Shown one piece after another: positions 41,417 through 50,771 of a stretch of 64,000 bases of DNA (the first letter of the stretch is position 1; each line of letters opens with the position of its first letter). Origin of the DNA: SCRA01 sp035533275 (GTDB taxonomy: Bacteria; Vulcanimicrobiota; Vulcanimicrobiia; Vulcanimicrobiales; SCRA01); contig DATLUD010000008.1 in the NCBI GenBank assembly GCA_035533275.1, positions 124,001 to 188,000 on the forward strand. Reading direction: 5' to 3'. Position numbers and translations under genes: made by a program. The notes below the pieces were generated by a model. It was not told the DNA's origin and ran no database searches. It was given only the letters and a program-made list of their open reading frames with translations.

Positions 41417-42357
41417 CGCGTGCCTCGCTTGGTCAGCTCGAGGAAGACGTCCTGGAGCGTCGCGTGCTCGGTGTTGATCGCCTCGACCACCATGCCGCTA
41501 CGGGTCAGGAGCGCCAGGACCTCGCCCACGCGCGCCGGTGAGAGCCCCTCGAAGCGCAGACGGCAAGCGTCTTCCGCGTCCGGACGCGCGCCCAAGGCCG
41601 CCAGCTCCGGAGGCACAACGGTCAGCGGACGGGAGAGGGAGATCGTCAGCCCCTCACGGGCATGACTGCGCAGCAGCTGCTCCGTGGTTTCGAGCGCCAC
41701 CATGCGGCCGCCCTCGATGATGCCGATCCGCTCGCAGAGCGCCTCGGCCTCCTCCAAGTAATGCGTCGTCAGGACGATGGTCTTGCCCTCGCGCCGCAGG
41801 GCGCGCAGCGTCTCCCAGAGCTCGAGCCGCAGCTCCACGTCGACGCCGGCGGTGGGCTCGTCGAGGATCACGATCTGCGGATCGTGCACCAGCGCCCGTG
41901 CCAGCGTCAAACGGCGCTTCATGCCCCCCGAGAGCTGCGGCGGAAAGGCGCCCGCCTTGTCCGCGAGGCCGAAGCGCTCGAGCAGCGCGTCGACCCGCGT
42001 GGCGACCTGCTTGGGACGGAGCCCGTAGTACCCGGCTTGGTAGAACAGGATCTCGCGCACGCGCAGGTAGCGGTCGAAGTTGTACTCCTGAGGCGCCAGG
42101 CCGATCAATGCGCGCGCGGCGCGCCAGTCGCGCTCGACGTCGTGGCCGAAGACGGCGATGCGTCCCGCGTCGATGCGCGCGAGCCCCACGATCGCGTTGA
42201 TCGTCGTGGTCTTGCCGGCGCCGTTGGGTCCCAGAAAGCCGAAGAAGTCGCCGCGCCCGATCGTGAACGAGATGCCGTCGACCGCGATCTCGTGACCGTA
42301 GCGCTTGACCAGTCGGTGGACTTCGATCGCCGGCGCCCCAGCAGGCGCGGCGTCCAT
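41413..42357 (-). CDS. ABC transporter ATP-binding protein (DrrA/CcmA-type exporter)
   Basis: 314-residue ATPase. Walker A GPNGAGKTTT, signature LSGGMKRRLTL, Walker B VILDEPTAGVD and switch histidine LTTHYLEEAEAL are all intact. The C-terminal 80 residues (LTISLSRPLTVVPPELAALG…VFLELTKRGTR) form the regulatory extension of exporter ATPases. ATG at 42357 overlaps the stop of the amidinotransferase-like gene (ATGA); the permease follows with a further overlap, so the three genes are one coupled unit. Confidence 0.93.
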   Translation of the reverse strand: MDAAPAGAPAIEVHRLVKRYGHEIAVDGISFTIGRGDFFGFLGPNGAGKTTTINAIVGLARIDAGRIAVFGHDVERDWRAARALIGLAPQEYNFDRYLRVREILFYQAGYYGLRPKQVATRVDALLERFGLADKAGAFPPQLSGGMKRRLTLARALVHDPQIVILDEPTAGVDVELRLELWETLRALRREGKTIVLTTHYLEEAEALCERIGIIEGGRMVALETTEQLLRSHAREGLTISLSRPLTVVPPELAALGARPDAEDACRLRFEGLSPARVGEVLALLTRSGMVVEAINTEHATLQDVFLELTKRGTR

Positions 42358-43187
42358 CAGCGCAACGCGGCCCGATGGAGCGGAAGCGCCAGCGCCCACG
42401 GCCCGGCACCGGCTCGGCCGAAGTCGTACAAGTCGATGGCGTCGACGAAGATCTTTGCGCGCTTGAGGACCGCGCACGCGGTGGGCATGCGCACGTCCAT
42501 CACCACGTGGCGCGGCGCCAACGCCAGACACCCCGCGGCGAGCCACATCTCGCGCGCCAGCGCGACCACCTCCACGCCTTGCATCGCGGCGCCGCTCACC
42601 AGATCCGGCGCCGCCACCACGGCCTCGGCGTCGACGGGCGAGAAGACGTCTCCCAGGTGCGAGACGCCGGGCGCGAGCCGCGCCTCGCGGATCTCGAGGC
42701 CGAATGGCTGCGCGAAGGCGGCGAGCTGCTCGATGGCGGCGGCGTTGGTCGCGCCCGTGCGCGCCGCCACCAAGCGGTTCCCCATGACGACGGCGTCGCG
42801 CGCGTCGAAGATCCCCGGGCCCTCCACCGCGCCGAGCACGCGCACTCCGCGCCGCTCGAGAAGGGCCTTCACGGCCTCTTCCTCGCCGCGGCGCTCGCCC
42901 TCGACCAGACGCGCCATCACCACACCTCCCGGCAGGGCGATCGCCGTCGAACGCACGAGCGTGGAGAGGGCGAAGCGCTCGTCCGGCTCGAGCTCCACCA
43001 CGTCGACGCGATTGCGCTTGAGCGTGCGCACGAAGACCTCGTGCTCCATCCGCGCGCGCGCCGCGAACGGGGGGCCCTCGCCGAAGATCGGCTTGGCGCG
43101 CTCGAACCCCGCGTCGGGAGCCGCCACCACGGCGGTGAGCAGACGCCCGGCCTCGTGGCTCACGCATGCCGTCGTCGCTACATCCAT
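42357..43187 (-). CDS. Amidinotransferase/dimethylargininase-fold protein without an obvious catalytic cysteine
   Basis: 276 residues of the pentein fold of dimethylarginine dimethylaminohydrolase and related enzymes: RAKPIFGEGPPFAARARMEH and RNRVDVVELEPDERFA at the front; GVRVLGAVEGPGIFDARDAVVMGNR corresponds to the EGGD-type substrate motif; VSHLGDVFSPVD carries the expected active-site His. The C-terminal cysteine that attacks the guanidinium in known members is not seen in its usual place; the only late Cys residues are in GCLALAPR and TACAVLKR. It may be inactive or use a shifted residue. It is the first gene of a coupled unit with the ABC exporter, which might export its substrate or product (inference). 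Confidence 0.7.
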   Translation of the reverse strand: MDVATTACVSHEAGRLLTAVVAAPDAGFERAKPIFGEGPPFAARARMEHEVFVRTLKRNRVDVVELEPDERFALSTLVRSTAIALPGGVVMARLVEGERRGEEEAVKALLERRGVRVLGAVEGPGIFDARDAVVMGNRLVAARTGATNAAAIEQLAAFAQPFGLEIREARLAPGVSHLGDVFSPVDAEAVVAAPDLVSGAAMQGVEVVALAREMWLAAGCLALAPRHVVMDVRMPTACAVLKRAKIFVDAIDLYDFGRAGAGPWALALPLHRAALR

Positions 43188-43213
43188 CACTGCCTCAGAC
43201 ACAAGGGCTGTTC

Positions 43214-45505
43214 TTACGGCGGCGTGGTCGGCGAGCCCTGGCCGCCGGCCCCGGGAGGCCCGAAAGGAGGCCCCACGGCGACGTAGGGCGCCGCGTGGAC
43301 CGTCGTGGAGAAGAAATCGGCCAAGTCGCTGGAGAGCAGATCTCCGAGGGAGAGCGCGGGCAGGCCCAGGATCTCCTCCTCCGTCTTGAGGATCGAGGCG
43401 TACGAGAGGTGGAGGCGCCCCACGTAGTGCGGCTTGACCATGGGACCGATCACCAGGGCATACGCGCGCAGCGCGTTCACGTGATCGTTCCCCGCCACGC
43501 CTCGCGGCGCCACGATCACCACCGTGCGGTTCCAGGTCGGCTCGCGCGAGAGGGCTGCGACCATCGTGCCCACCGCGCGGTCCTCGGCCGCGATGTCCTC
43601 GCCGCCCAGGTGGACGTCGGCAAAGGCCGGGGCGCGTCCCGACGCGGCCAGCGCGCCGTAGTCGCTCACGAACTCCTTGGCGCGCGCCTCGTCGTCGCCG
43701 GCGGCGAGGAACGCGCGGTCGACGTTGCCCGCCAGGATCGAAAGCCATGAGGGATCGCCGTAGAGGCGGAACGAGATGTGGTGGCGCGCGAGGTTGTTGT
43801 ACAGAAAGCCGAAGCGCGGAAAGTCGCCGGGGGCGAGCGCGTCCACCCCCCCGCCGGCGATGGCGCGCCGCGCCGTCACGACCGTCACCACGCCGCCGAG
43901 CGCCGCCTCGCGCGCGAGCGCTGGGGCGCGCGAGAGCGCATAGAGGTTGGCCGCGATGCCATAGCGCGCGGCTAGCGCGTGGAGATTGGGGGTCTTGCTC
44001 TGACCGTGCTCCGTGAGCGCGGGATCGCCCACGCTCCCGCCCGGCTCGCCGGCGCCATCCGGGCGCCCCGCGGCATCCGTCAAGTCACCGAAGGTCGCAT
44101 CGTACGTGGAAGGCGAGAGGCTGATATAGACGACATGGGCGAGATACCGGCTGCGGCCCAGCGCGGGCGCCGCGGGGACCACCGGGTCCCGCGTTCCGAT
44201 CGGGCGCTCGACGCGCGCGGCGCCGAGCGCCGTCATCGTCGAGGCATCCAACCGCACGTTGTCGAGCGGGATCAGCTGCAGCGTTCCGGCGGTTCCGTCG
44301 CCGAAGGCGTTCGTGACCACCAGGCTGCCTTGCAGGCGCGAGAAGCTCACCGCCGTGGGGAACCAGCCGGTGGGGATCAGGCCCAGGCGCCGAGGATGGC
44401 GCGGATCGGCCACGTCGATGACGGCCACGGCGTTCATGCCGGCCAGCGCCGCGTAGAGACGTTTTCCGCCGGGCGCCAGCGCGAGGGCGTCGGGTGCCGT
44501 GCCGAACGGCGCGTCGTGGTAGAGGCTGAGGTCGATCGCGGCGACGCGGCCGTAGCGCGGCGACGAACCCTTGGTCTCGAAGACGTCGACGCGGTCGGCA
44601 TTGGCCAGCGAGACGAAGAGCGCGCCTTTGGCCGTGGCGGTCACCGCGCTGGGCTGCACCCCGCCCACCTTCACGAGCGGGTCGAGCGCGCCGTCCAACG
44701 GGATCTGGCCGACGCTCGCCGGTGCCGCTCCCGCCGTCTGCACGAGCGAGACCGACGAGGCGTTGAGGTCGTACCCGCTTCCGCTCTCCGGCACGCCGGC
44801 GTTGACGACGGCGAGCAGTGAGCCGGCTCGGGTCGCGCCCGTGGGGCCCACGCCGACGGGGGCTGGAGCCCCGACGGGGGCGCGCGCCGCCACGTCGATG
44901 GCCTGGACGCCGCCCGAGCCGATGGCGTAGAGGCTGGTCTCGTCCGCCGACACCGCCAGCGCGGTGGCCCCGTCCGGCGCGTTCTGGAGCGCGATCTTGG
45001 GCGTGACGTCGGCGCTCAGCGTGCCGTCGGGGGCCAAGTCGTAGAGATCGAGCTCGCCCGTGCCGTGCGGCGCGACGACCACCAGCTCGCGATCGGCGGG
45101 GGGGCGAGACCCGGATGTCGGAGGCACGTCGCGGAGAACGGCGACTGCGTCGGCTGAGCGCGGAAGGGTGACCCGGCTCTGCGTCACCTCCGTCATCGTC
45201 GCGAGGTCGACGACGCTCACCCCGGGCGCGCCGTTGCGCCCCGCGCCGGCCACCACCGCATAGGCCCCTCCTCGCGCGAGGGCCAATCCCAGCGGCCGTT
45301 GATCCAGCGCCACGCTCTTGCCGGCGGGACGGACCACCCGGCCGTTGGGGAGGATGGCGGTGAACGGTCCCTCGGGGAGCTTTCCGGTCGGCTTGTACGC
45401 CGCGGGAGCGGAGAAGGCCACGCGCGGCTTTGCGGGCGGAGCCGCGCCGAGGAGCATGAAGACGGCGCCGGCGATCAAACCGGCTCGCTGAATCGTTGGT
45501 CGCAC
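43214..45505 (-). CDS. YncE-like beta-propeller fused to alkaline-phosphatase-superfamily domain
   Basis: 763-residue exported protein. A signal peptide (AGLIAGAVFMLLGAAPP) is followed by a seven-blade-like propeller (about 60-430; SVVDLATMT, DLYDLAPDGT, AVIDVADPRHPRRLG) and a phosphoesterase-type domain (about 440-750; THGQSKTPNLHALA-like and ILKTEEEILGLPALS stretches). This is the known 'bifunctional YncE/alkaline phosphatase' layout. The second domain is degenerate: the entry motif is SLSPSTYDATFGDL instead of KENRTYD…, and the metal motif DHVDAHR reads D674-HVNAL-R680, losing two ligands. Start is GTG at 45505. The substrate and activity are unknown; a binding role is possible. Confidence 0.78.
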   Translation of the reverse strand: MRPTIQRAGLIAGAVFMLLGAAPPAKPRVAFSAPAAYKPTGKLPEGPFTAILPNGRVVRPAGKSVALDQRPLGLALARGGAYAVVAGAGRNGAPGVSVVDLATMTEVTQSRVTLPRSADAVAVLRDVPPTSGSRPPADRELVVVAPHGTGELDLYDLAPDGTLSADVTPKIALQNAPDGATALAVSADETSLYAIGSGGVQAIDVAARAPVGAPAPVGVGPTGATRAGSLLAVVNAGVPESGSGYDLNASSVSLVQTAGAAPASVGQIPLDGALDPLVKVGGVQPSAVTATAKGALFVSLANADRVDVFETKGSSPRYGRVAAIDLSLYHDAPFGTAPDALALAPGGKRLYAALAGMNAVAVIDVADPRHPRRLGLIPTGWFPTAVSFSRLQGSLVVTNAFGDGTAGTLQLIPLDNVRLDASTMTALGAARVERPIGTRDPVVPAAPALGRSRYLAHVVYISLSPSTYDATFGDLTDAAGRPDGAGEPGGSVGDPALTEHGQSKTPNLHALAARYGIAANLYALSRAPALAREAALGGVVTVVTARRAIAGGGVDALAPGDFPRFGFLYNNLARHHISFRLYGDPSWLSILAGNVDRAFLAAGDDEARAKEFVSDYGALAASGRAPAFADVHLGGEDIAAEDRAVGTMVAALSREPTWNRTVVIVAPRGVAGNDHVNALRAYALVIGPMVKPHYVGRLHLSYASILKTEEEILGLPALSLGDLLSSDLADFFSTTVHAAPYVAVGPPFGPPGAGGQGSPTTPP

Positions 45506-45552
45506 GGGGCGCTCTTCGGAGGGGTTGGCGGTGCCCCTCCATGACACGCCCG

Positions 45553-46968
45553 TCAGAGTAAGCGTGCGAGAGCTCGCCCAAGACGCCGCGCCCCCTCGCG
45601 GAGCTGCTCGTCGGGAACGTCGCCGAACGAGAGGCGCAGCGCGGCGGGACCCGTGCGGGTCGGGTAATACGGCTCGGCCGGCATCACCAGCACCCCCTCG
45701 CGCGCGGCCGCGTCGAACGCGGCCCGCGTGGAGATCCGCGGCGGCAGCGGGAGCCAGAGTGTGATCCCCGCCGCAGGCGCCTGGACGTCGGCCCACGGCA
45801 GCTCGCGCGCGAGCGACTCCACGAACGCGTCTCGGCGCGAGCGGTAGAGCGCGCGGGCGTGCCGCAGGTGGCGCGGCCACGCAGGGCTGCCCATGAACCT
45901 CCACAGCGCGCGCTGCGTCAGCGTGGAGGTGAACGAGTCGGCACGCATCTTCGCGCGCACCAGCGCTTCGAGCAACGGTCCCTTCGCCGCCAGGTAGCCG
46001 ATGCGCAACGCCGGGAAGACCGTCTTCGAGAGGGACTCCATGAGGATCACGCGGCCGTCGGTGTCGTGGGCCAGGAGCGGCGCGGGGGCCCGCCCTTCGT
46101 ACGTGAAGGCGTGCCCGGTCTGGTCTTCGAGGATGACGGTGTCGTAGCGCCGCGCCAGCTCGACGATCTGACGCGCGCGGCGCTCGAGGAGGATCGCTCC
46201 CGTGGGATTCTGTGCCACGGGATGCACGTAGAGCAGACGGGGACGGTACCCGGCGAGCACGCGGGACAGATCGTCGACGCGGATGCCATCGCGGTCCGAC
46301 TGCACCGTCACGTAGGTGACGCCGCGCGCGTCGAAGACGCCCAGCGTCCCCGCGTAGGCCGGCGACTCGCTGGCGACCACCTCGCGTCCTTGCTCCAGCA
46401 GCACCGTGGCGACCAGATCGGCCGCCTGTTGCGCGCCGCTGCAGACGGCGATCTCATCGGCCTCGACGCGACAGCCGCGCGCGCGCAAGCCGGCCGCCAA
46501 GGTCGCGCAGAGATCGGCATCGCCGCGCGCCGCATGATACTGCATCGCGTCGGGAGGGTCTTCCAGCAGCGTGCGGTTGAGCGCGCGGCCGAACTCCGGG
46601 AGCGGAAAGGTCTCCGGCGCCGGGTGCCCCGTGGCCAGGGAGATCGCCCCCGGCTCGCCGACGCGGGAGAGCTCCTCGAGCACCCCTTCCAACCGCTCCG
46701 TCCGCGCCGCTAGGCGGCCGAGATCGGGCTCCCAGCGGGCGAGGAAACGGGAATCGCCGCTGCCTTGGCCGGGCGGCTCCGCCACGAAGGTTCCGCGGCC
46801 GACGCGCGCGGTGACGCGCCCTTGGGCCGCGAGCAGCTCGTACGCCTGCGAGACGGTGACGAGGCCGCATCCGAGCTCGTGCGCGAACGCCCGCATGGCG
46901 GGCAGGCGGTCGCCGGTCGACAGGGCTCCGGACTCGATCGCCTCGGCGATGCCGTCGGCGATCTGCAC
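45553..46968 (-). CDS. MocR-type regulator: GntR helix-turn-helix fused to PLP aminotransferase fold
   Basis: 471 residues from the GTG at 46968. Residues 1-65 are a GntR winged helix (DRLPAMRAFAHELGCGLVTV…GRVTARVGRGTFV); the remainder is a type I aminotransferase fold with the PLP lysine in ESLSKTVFPALRIGY and YVHPVAQNPTGAI. Such proteins sense PLP, amino acids or their products. The start is not settled: conserved N-terminal residues (…LDARDRRPLY) continue upstream in frame to a TAG at 47017-47019 with no ATG, GTG, TTG or CTG codon. Downstream of the response regulator gene on the same strand. Confidence 0.85.
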   Translation of the reverse strand: MQIADGIAEAIESGALSTGDRLPAMRAFAHELGCGLVTVSQAYELLAAQGRVTARVGRGTFVAEPPGQGSGDSRFLARWEPDLGRLAARTERLEGVLEELSRVGEPGAISLATGHPAPETFPLPEFGRALNRTLLEDPPDAMQYHAARGDADLCATLAAGLRARGCRVEADEIAVCSGAQQAADLVATVLLEQGREVVASESPAYAGTLGVFDARGVTYVTVQSDRDGIRVDDLSRVLAGYRPRLLYVHPVAQNPTGAILLERRARQIVELARRYDTVILEDQTGHAFTYEGRAPAPLLAHDTDGRVILMESLSKTVFPALRIGYLAAKGPLLEALVRAKMRADSFTSTLTQRALWRFMGSPAWPRHLRHARALYRSRRDAFVESLARELPWADVQAPAAGITLWLPLPPRISTRAAFDAAAREGVLVMPAEPYYPTRTGPAALRLSFGDVPDEQLREGARRLGRALARLL

Positions 46969-47036
46969 GTAGAGCGGACGCCGGTCGCGGGCGTCGAGCG
47001 CGAGGCGAAGCGTGGCCTACTCCCGGACGGGTGGTG

Positions 47037-47738
47037 CTAGGACTCGGCGACGACCGCCACGTCGAGGCGGTAGCCGATGCCGCGCACGCTGTTGATCTGC
47101 AGGGAGGCGCCGACCTCGGCGATCTTCTTGCGCAGGGCCGCAACGTGGACGTCGACCACGCGGGTGGGAACCCCTGAGACGTCGTTCCATACGTGCTCGA
47201 GGATTTGCGCGCGCGTGAGCAGCCGACCTTCGCTCTCCACCAGGAACCAGAGGAGCTTGAACTCCAGTGCCGTCAGCACCGCGGAGACGTCGTCCTTGAT
47301 CAGGAGCTGGCGGTTGCGGTCCAGCACCGCGTCCCCGGAGAGCTGCGTGGCGCTGGTCGAATTGGTGCGGTACCGGTCCCGCCGCCGCAAGAAGGCGCCC
47401 ACGCGGGCCAAGAACTCGTTGGTCGAGAAGGGCTTGGTGATGTAGTCGTCAGCACCAAGGCCCAAGCCCTTGAGCTTGTCTTCCTCGCGGGTGTGGCCAC
47501 TGACCATCAGGATGAACGCGTCCAGCGTCTCGGCGAGCCTGCCGCAGATCTCCAAGCCGCTCCGGTCGGGGAGTCCCACGTCCAGAACCACCACATCCGG
47601 ATGGAACGCGGCAGCGGCCTCCAGACCGGCGTCTCCGGTCAAGACCCAACGCGTCTCGTAATCGGCTTGGCGGAGCACCGCTTCTTCGAGCGCGCCGACG
47701 TCCGGATCGTCTTCGATGATCAACACACGGGCTGTCAT
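47037..47738 (-). CDS. OmpR/PhoB-family response regulator
   Basis: 233-residue two-component regulator. Receiver domain: acidic pair IIEDDPDVG, phospho-Asp in VVVLDVGLPD, Thr/Ser in LMVSGHTRE and Lys in YITKPFST. Winged-helix domain (about 140-225): LTALEFKLLWFLVESEGRLLTRAQILEHVWN and RVVDVHVAALRKKI. No kinase gene is next to it; the window's only kinase is 27 kb away and soluble. ATG at 47738. It is followed by the MocR-type gene after 68 bp. Confidence 0.93.
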   Translation of the reverse strand: MTARVLIIEDDPDVGALEEAVLRQADYETRWVLTGDAGLEAAAAFHPDVVVLDVGLPDRSGLEICGRLAETLDAFILMVSGHTREEDKLKGLGLGADDYITKPFSTNEFLARVGAFLRRRDRYRTNSTSATQLSGDAVLDRNRQLLIKDDVSAVLTALEFKLLWFLVESEGRLLTRAQILEHVWNDVSGVPTRVVDVHVAALRKKIAEVGASLQINSVRGIGYRLDVAVVAES

Positions 47739-47834
47739 GATGCTCCGGTTATCGGCCGGAACCGGCGAAAATTCTCAAGATTCCGTAAAGCCGGCATCCC
47801 GCCCTACGAGAAAGGTGATCGCCGTCGCTGCGGG

Positions 47835-47867
47835 AGGCGGGTCCGCCGGCCCCGGTCGGACCCGCCT
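47835..47867 (-). terminator. Hairpin downstream of the malic enzyme gene
   Basis: Perfect 11-bp inverted repeat AGGCGGGTCCG (47835-47845) and CGGACCCGCCT (47857-47867) with an 11-nt loop, 14 bases past the malic enzyme stop. No T-run follows. Likely ends transcription of the malic enzyme and separates it from the response regulator gene. The rest of 47739-47834 should hold that gene's promoter. Confidence 0.5.
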
Positions 47868-47881
47868 GGCAAGGGCCCCGG

Positions 47882-49324
47882 CTAGACCAGCGCCCCTTGC
47901 TCCTCCTGCTCCGCGACGGCCAGCGCACGCCGGGCCACGCCGCTCTCGACGGCGGCGGTGACCACGGCTTTGCTGACCGCGTCGACCACCCGCGTGTCGA
48001 AGACGCTGGGGATGATGTACTCCGCCGAGCGCTCCTCGCCGACGACGTCGGCGATGGCGTGGGCCGCCGCGAGCTTCATCTGCTCGTTGATGCGGGCCGC
48101 GCGGCAGTCGAGCGCGCCGCGGAAGATGCCCGGGAACGCCAACAGGTTGTTGATCTGGTTGGGAAAGTCCGAGCGCCCCGTGCCGATCACCGCGACGTAC
48201 GGACCCGCGACGTCGGGCATGATCTCGGGGGTCGGATTGGCCATCGCGAAGACGATCGGGTCCTTGGCCATCCCTTGGATGTCCTCGACCTTGAGGATGC
48301 CGGGCGCCGAGACCCCGATGAAGACGTCGGCGCCGCGCAAGGCGTCGTGGAGCGTCCCGCGGACGTTCTGCTTGTTGGTGTTCTCCGCGAGCCAGGTCCA
48401 GTGCGGGTTCTGGTACGCCTCGCCGCGATGGATGGCGCCGGGCTTGTCCACCGCGATGACGTCGGCCACACCCGCGGCCAGGAGCATCTTGATGGAGGCC
48501 GTGCCGGCGGCTCCGCTGCCGACCACCACCACCTTCAGCGACTCCAACGGCTTGCCCACCACCTTCGCGGCGGAGATCAGCGCCGCCAGGATGGTGACGG
48601 CGGTGCCATGCTGGTCGTCGTGCATCACGGGAATGTCGAGCGCCTCGATCAGACGGCGCTCCACCTCGAAGCAGCGCGGCGCGCTGATGTCCTCGAGGTT
48701 GATGCCGCCAAAGACGGGCGCGATGCGCACGACCGTCTCCACGATCTCGTCGACGTTCTTGGTGTCGAGGCAGATCGGGAAGGCATCGATGTCGGCGAAC
48801 TGCTTGAAGAGCATCGCCTTGCCCTCCATCACCGGAAGCGCGCCGAGCGGACCGATGTCGCCCAGGCCCAGCACCGCTGTGCCGTCGGTGACGATGGCCA
48901 CCGTGTTGCGCTTGATGGTGAGCTGGAAGGCCTTCTGCGGATCCTCCGCCACGGCGAGCGAGACGCGCGCGACGCCCGGCGTGTAGACCGTCGAGAGATC
49001 CTGGCGGGTCTTCACCGGGATCTTGGGCTCCACGCGGATCTTCCCGCCCAGGTGAGCGAGGAACGTGGAGTCGGAGATGCTGACCACGCTGACGCCGGGC
49101 TGCCCCGACACGGCGGCCTTGACCGCATCGGCCACCTGTTGGGAGGCCACCTGCACCGTGAAGTCCCGCACGGTGCTCTGGCGCGTCACCGAGCGGACGT
49201 CGACCGCGCCCACGGCACCCCCCGCTTCGCCGATGCTCGACGCCACGTGGCCGAAGGCCCCGGGCTCGTTCGGCATCTCGACGCGCATGATGATGTTGAA
49301 TCCGATGGCTGGCTGTTGTCCCAT
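47882..49324 (-). CDS. NAD(P)-dependent malic enzyme with N-terminal ACT domain
   Basis: 480 residues. Residues 1-85 are an ACT regulatory domain (GFNIIMRVEMPNEPGAFGHVA, VSVVSISDSTFLAH) that usually binds an amino acid. The malic enzyme core has the substrate motif VYTPGVARVS, the metal site FGGINLEDISAPRCFEVE and MHDDQHGTA, and the NAD-binding VVVGSGAAGTASIKML. It decarboxylates malate to pyruvate, feeding the pyruvate pool. ATG at 49324. ACT-fused malic enzymes are known in several phyla. Confidence 0.93.
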   Translation of the reverse strand: MGQQPAIGFNIIMRVEMPNEPGAFGHVASSIGEAGGAVGAVDVRSVTRQSTVRDFTVQVASQQVADAVKAAVSGQPGVSVVSISDSTFLAHLGGKIRVEPKIPVKTRQDLSTVYTPGVARVSLAVAEDPQKAFQLTIKRNTVAIVTDGTAVLGLGDIGPLGALPVMEGKAMLFKQFADIDAFPICLDTKNVDEIVETVVRIAPVFGGINLEDISAPRCFEVERRLIEALDIPVMHDDQHGTAVTILAALISAAKVVGKPLESLKVVVVGSGAAGTASIKMLLAAGVADVIAVDKPGAIHRGEAYQNPHWTWLAENTNKQNVRGTLHDALRGADVFIGVSAPGILKVEDIQGMAKDPIVFAMANPTPEIMPDVAGPYVAVIGTGRSDFPNQINNLLAFPGIFRGALDCRAARINEQMKLAAAHAIADVVGEERSAEYIIPSVFDTRVVDAVSKAVVTAAVESGVARRALAVAEQEEQGALV

Positions 49325-49439
49325 AGTGGAGGCGAATTTCGCAGCCCGGATTCGGGCTCCTGGAACGGACAGTGAAAATCAGCCGGGGGGCTTCGGCGTG
49401 CAGGAAACTTGTCGCCGCGGCCGAGCATGCGGGCGCCCG

Positions 49440-50771
49440 TCAGGTGCCGCTGACGGTCATCCCCGCGACCCGGAAGCTCGGGCTGACGATGGGCGACTCG
49501 AAGATCACATCGCCCGCCACGGCGTCGACCGCGGCCAGCATCTCCCGCAGGTTGCCGGCGATGGTGAAACCGTCGATCGGGTAGGCGATCTCGCCGCCTT
49601 CGATCATGAACCCAGAGGCACCGCGCGACCAAGTGCCCGTCACGTGCTCGGTCGCGAAGCCGATGATGTCGTAGACCACGATGCCGCGCGGCGTTCGCGC
49701 GATCAGGTCCTCGAGCGTCCCCGTTCCCGGCTCCAGGTAGAAGTTGTTCGGCCCCACGGTCCCGCCGGCGGCGTTGCCGGTGCTCTTGGTGCCCAGCTTG
49801 CGCGCGTGATAGGTGTCGAAGAGAAAGCTGCGCAGAACGCCGCGCTCGAAGACCGCGGTCTTGCGCGTCGGCACGCCCTCGGCGTCGAACGGAGAGGTTC
49901 CCATGCCGCCCGGCAGCAGGCCGTCGTCGACGATGGTCACCAGGTCGCTGCCGATCTTCTCTCCCAGGCGTCCCGCCAGGAACGAGTTCTCGATCGCGAC
50001 GTTGGCGCCGCTGCAGGCACCGAAGAGATCGCCCAGCACGATCGAAGCCACGTCGCGCTCGAAGATCACGGGCAGCACGCCGGTCTGCGGCTTGCGCGCC
50101 CCGCACATGTCCACGGCGCGCTTGGCGGCGACGCGGGCGATCTCCGCGGGAGAGGGCATCTGAGCGTATCCCCGGCGGCTGGCTCCGAAGTGCGCCGTGC
50201 GCTTCTCCTCGCCGTCGCGCACCACCGGGCTCGCCGAGAGACTGGCCGAGCTCGCGGTGTAGGATCCGCGAAAGCCCAGCGAGTTCACCAGCGCCACCGT
50301 GGTCAGCGCATCGGCGACGCGCGATCCGTTGGAGTTGTCGACGCGCGGGTCGTAGGCGCGCATCTCGCGCTCCATCTCCAGCGCCGAGGCGAGCTTCTCG
50401 TCCTCGCCGCGCCCTCTGACGTCGTCCTCGATCAGCCGCAAGTCGCCGCTGGCCCCGATGGGCTCGGGGTCGGGGAGAGCGCCGAGGGGATCGTGCTCGA
50501 CGCTTCGCGCGGCCTCGACGCAGCGCGCCACGAGCGCCTCGAGTCCCTCCGGCGTGAGATCGGTGGTGCCCAGCGTGGCCTTCCGTCCACCGACGAAGGC
50601 GCGCAGCGAGAGAGAGCGGCCGACGCTCTGCTGGAGCTTGGTGATCTTCTCTCCGCGCGCTTCGGAGCTGAAGGCGTCGGAAACGATCATCGTCGCCTCC
50701 GACTGGTCGGCACCGCATGCCGCCGCCAGCGCGACGGCGCGTTGCGCCAGCTCCAACGGATCAGCCGACAC
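49440..50771 (-). CDS. pmbA: TldE/PmbA family metalloprotease subunit
   Basis: 443 residues of the TldE (PmbA) family, the partner of TldD in the heteromeric protease that trims peptides such as microcin B17 precursor and removes CcdA. The conserved TldE stretches are FERDVASIVLGDLFGACSGA, ENSFLAGRLGEKIGSDLVTI, GGTVGPNNFYLEPG and GEIAYPIDGFTIAGNLREML. TldE lacks the metal motif, as expected. GTG at 50771 overlaps the tldD stop by 11 bases, so the two are coupled. Confidence 0.92.
   Translation of the reverse strand: MSADPLELAQRAVALAAACGADQSEATMIVSDAFSSEARGEKITKLQQSVGRSLSLRAFVGGRKATLGTTDLTPEGLEALVARCVEAARSVEHDPLGALPDPEPIGASGDLRLIEDDVRGRGEDEKLASALEMEREMRAYDPRVDNSNGSRVADALTTVALVNSLGFRGSYTASSASLSASPVVRDGEEKRTAHFGASRRGYAQMPSPAEIARVAAKRAVDMCGARKPQTGVLPVIFERDVASIVLGDLFGACSGANVAIENSFLAGRLGEKIGSDLVTIVDDGLLPGGMGTSPFDAEGVPTRKTAVFERGVLRSFLFDTYHARKLGTKSTGNAAGGTVGPNNFYLEPGTGTLEDLIARTPRGIVVYDIIGFATEHVTGTWSRGASGFMIEGGEIAYPIDGFTIAGNLREMLAAVDAVAGDVIFESPIVSPSFRVAGMTVSGT

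Noticed and set aside
47739..47834. Another copy of the structured repeat between malic enzyme and response regulator
   Set aside because: Only a short shared GATTCC-like stretch; stems P0-P3 are absent.
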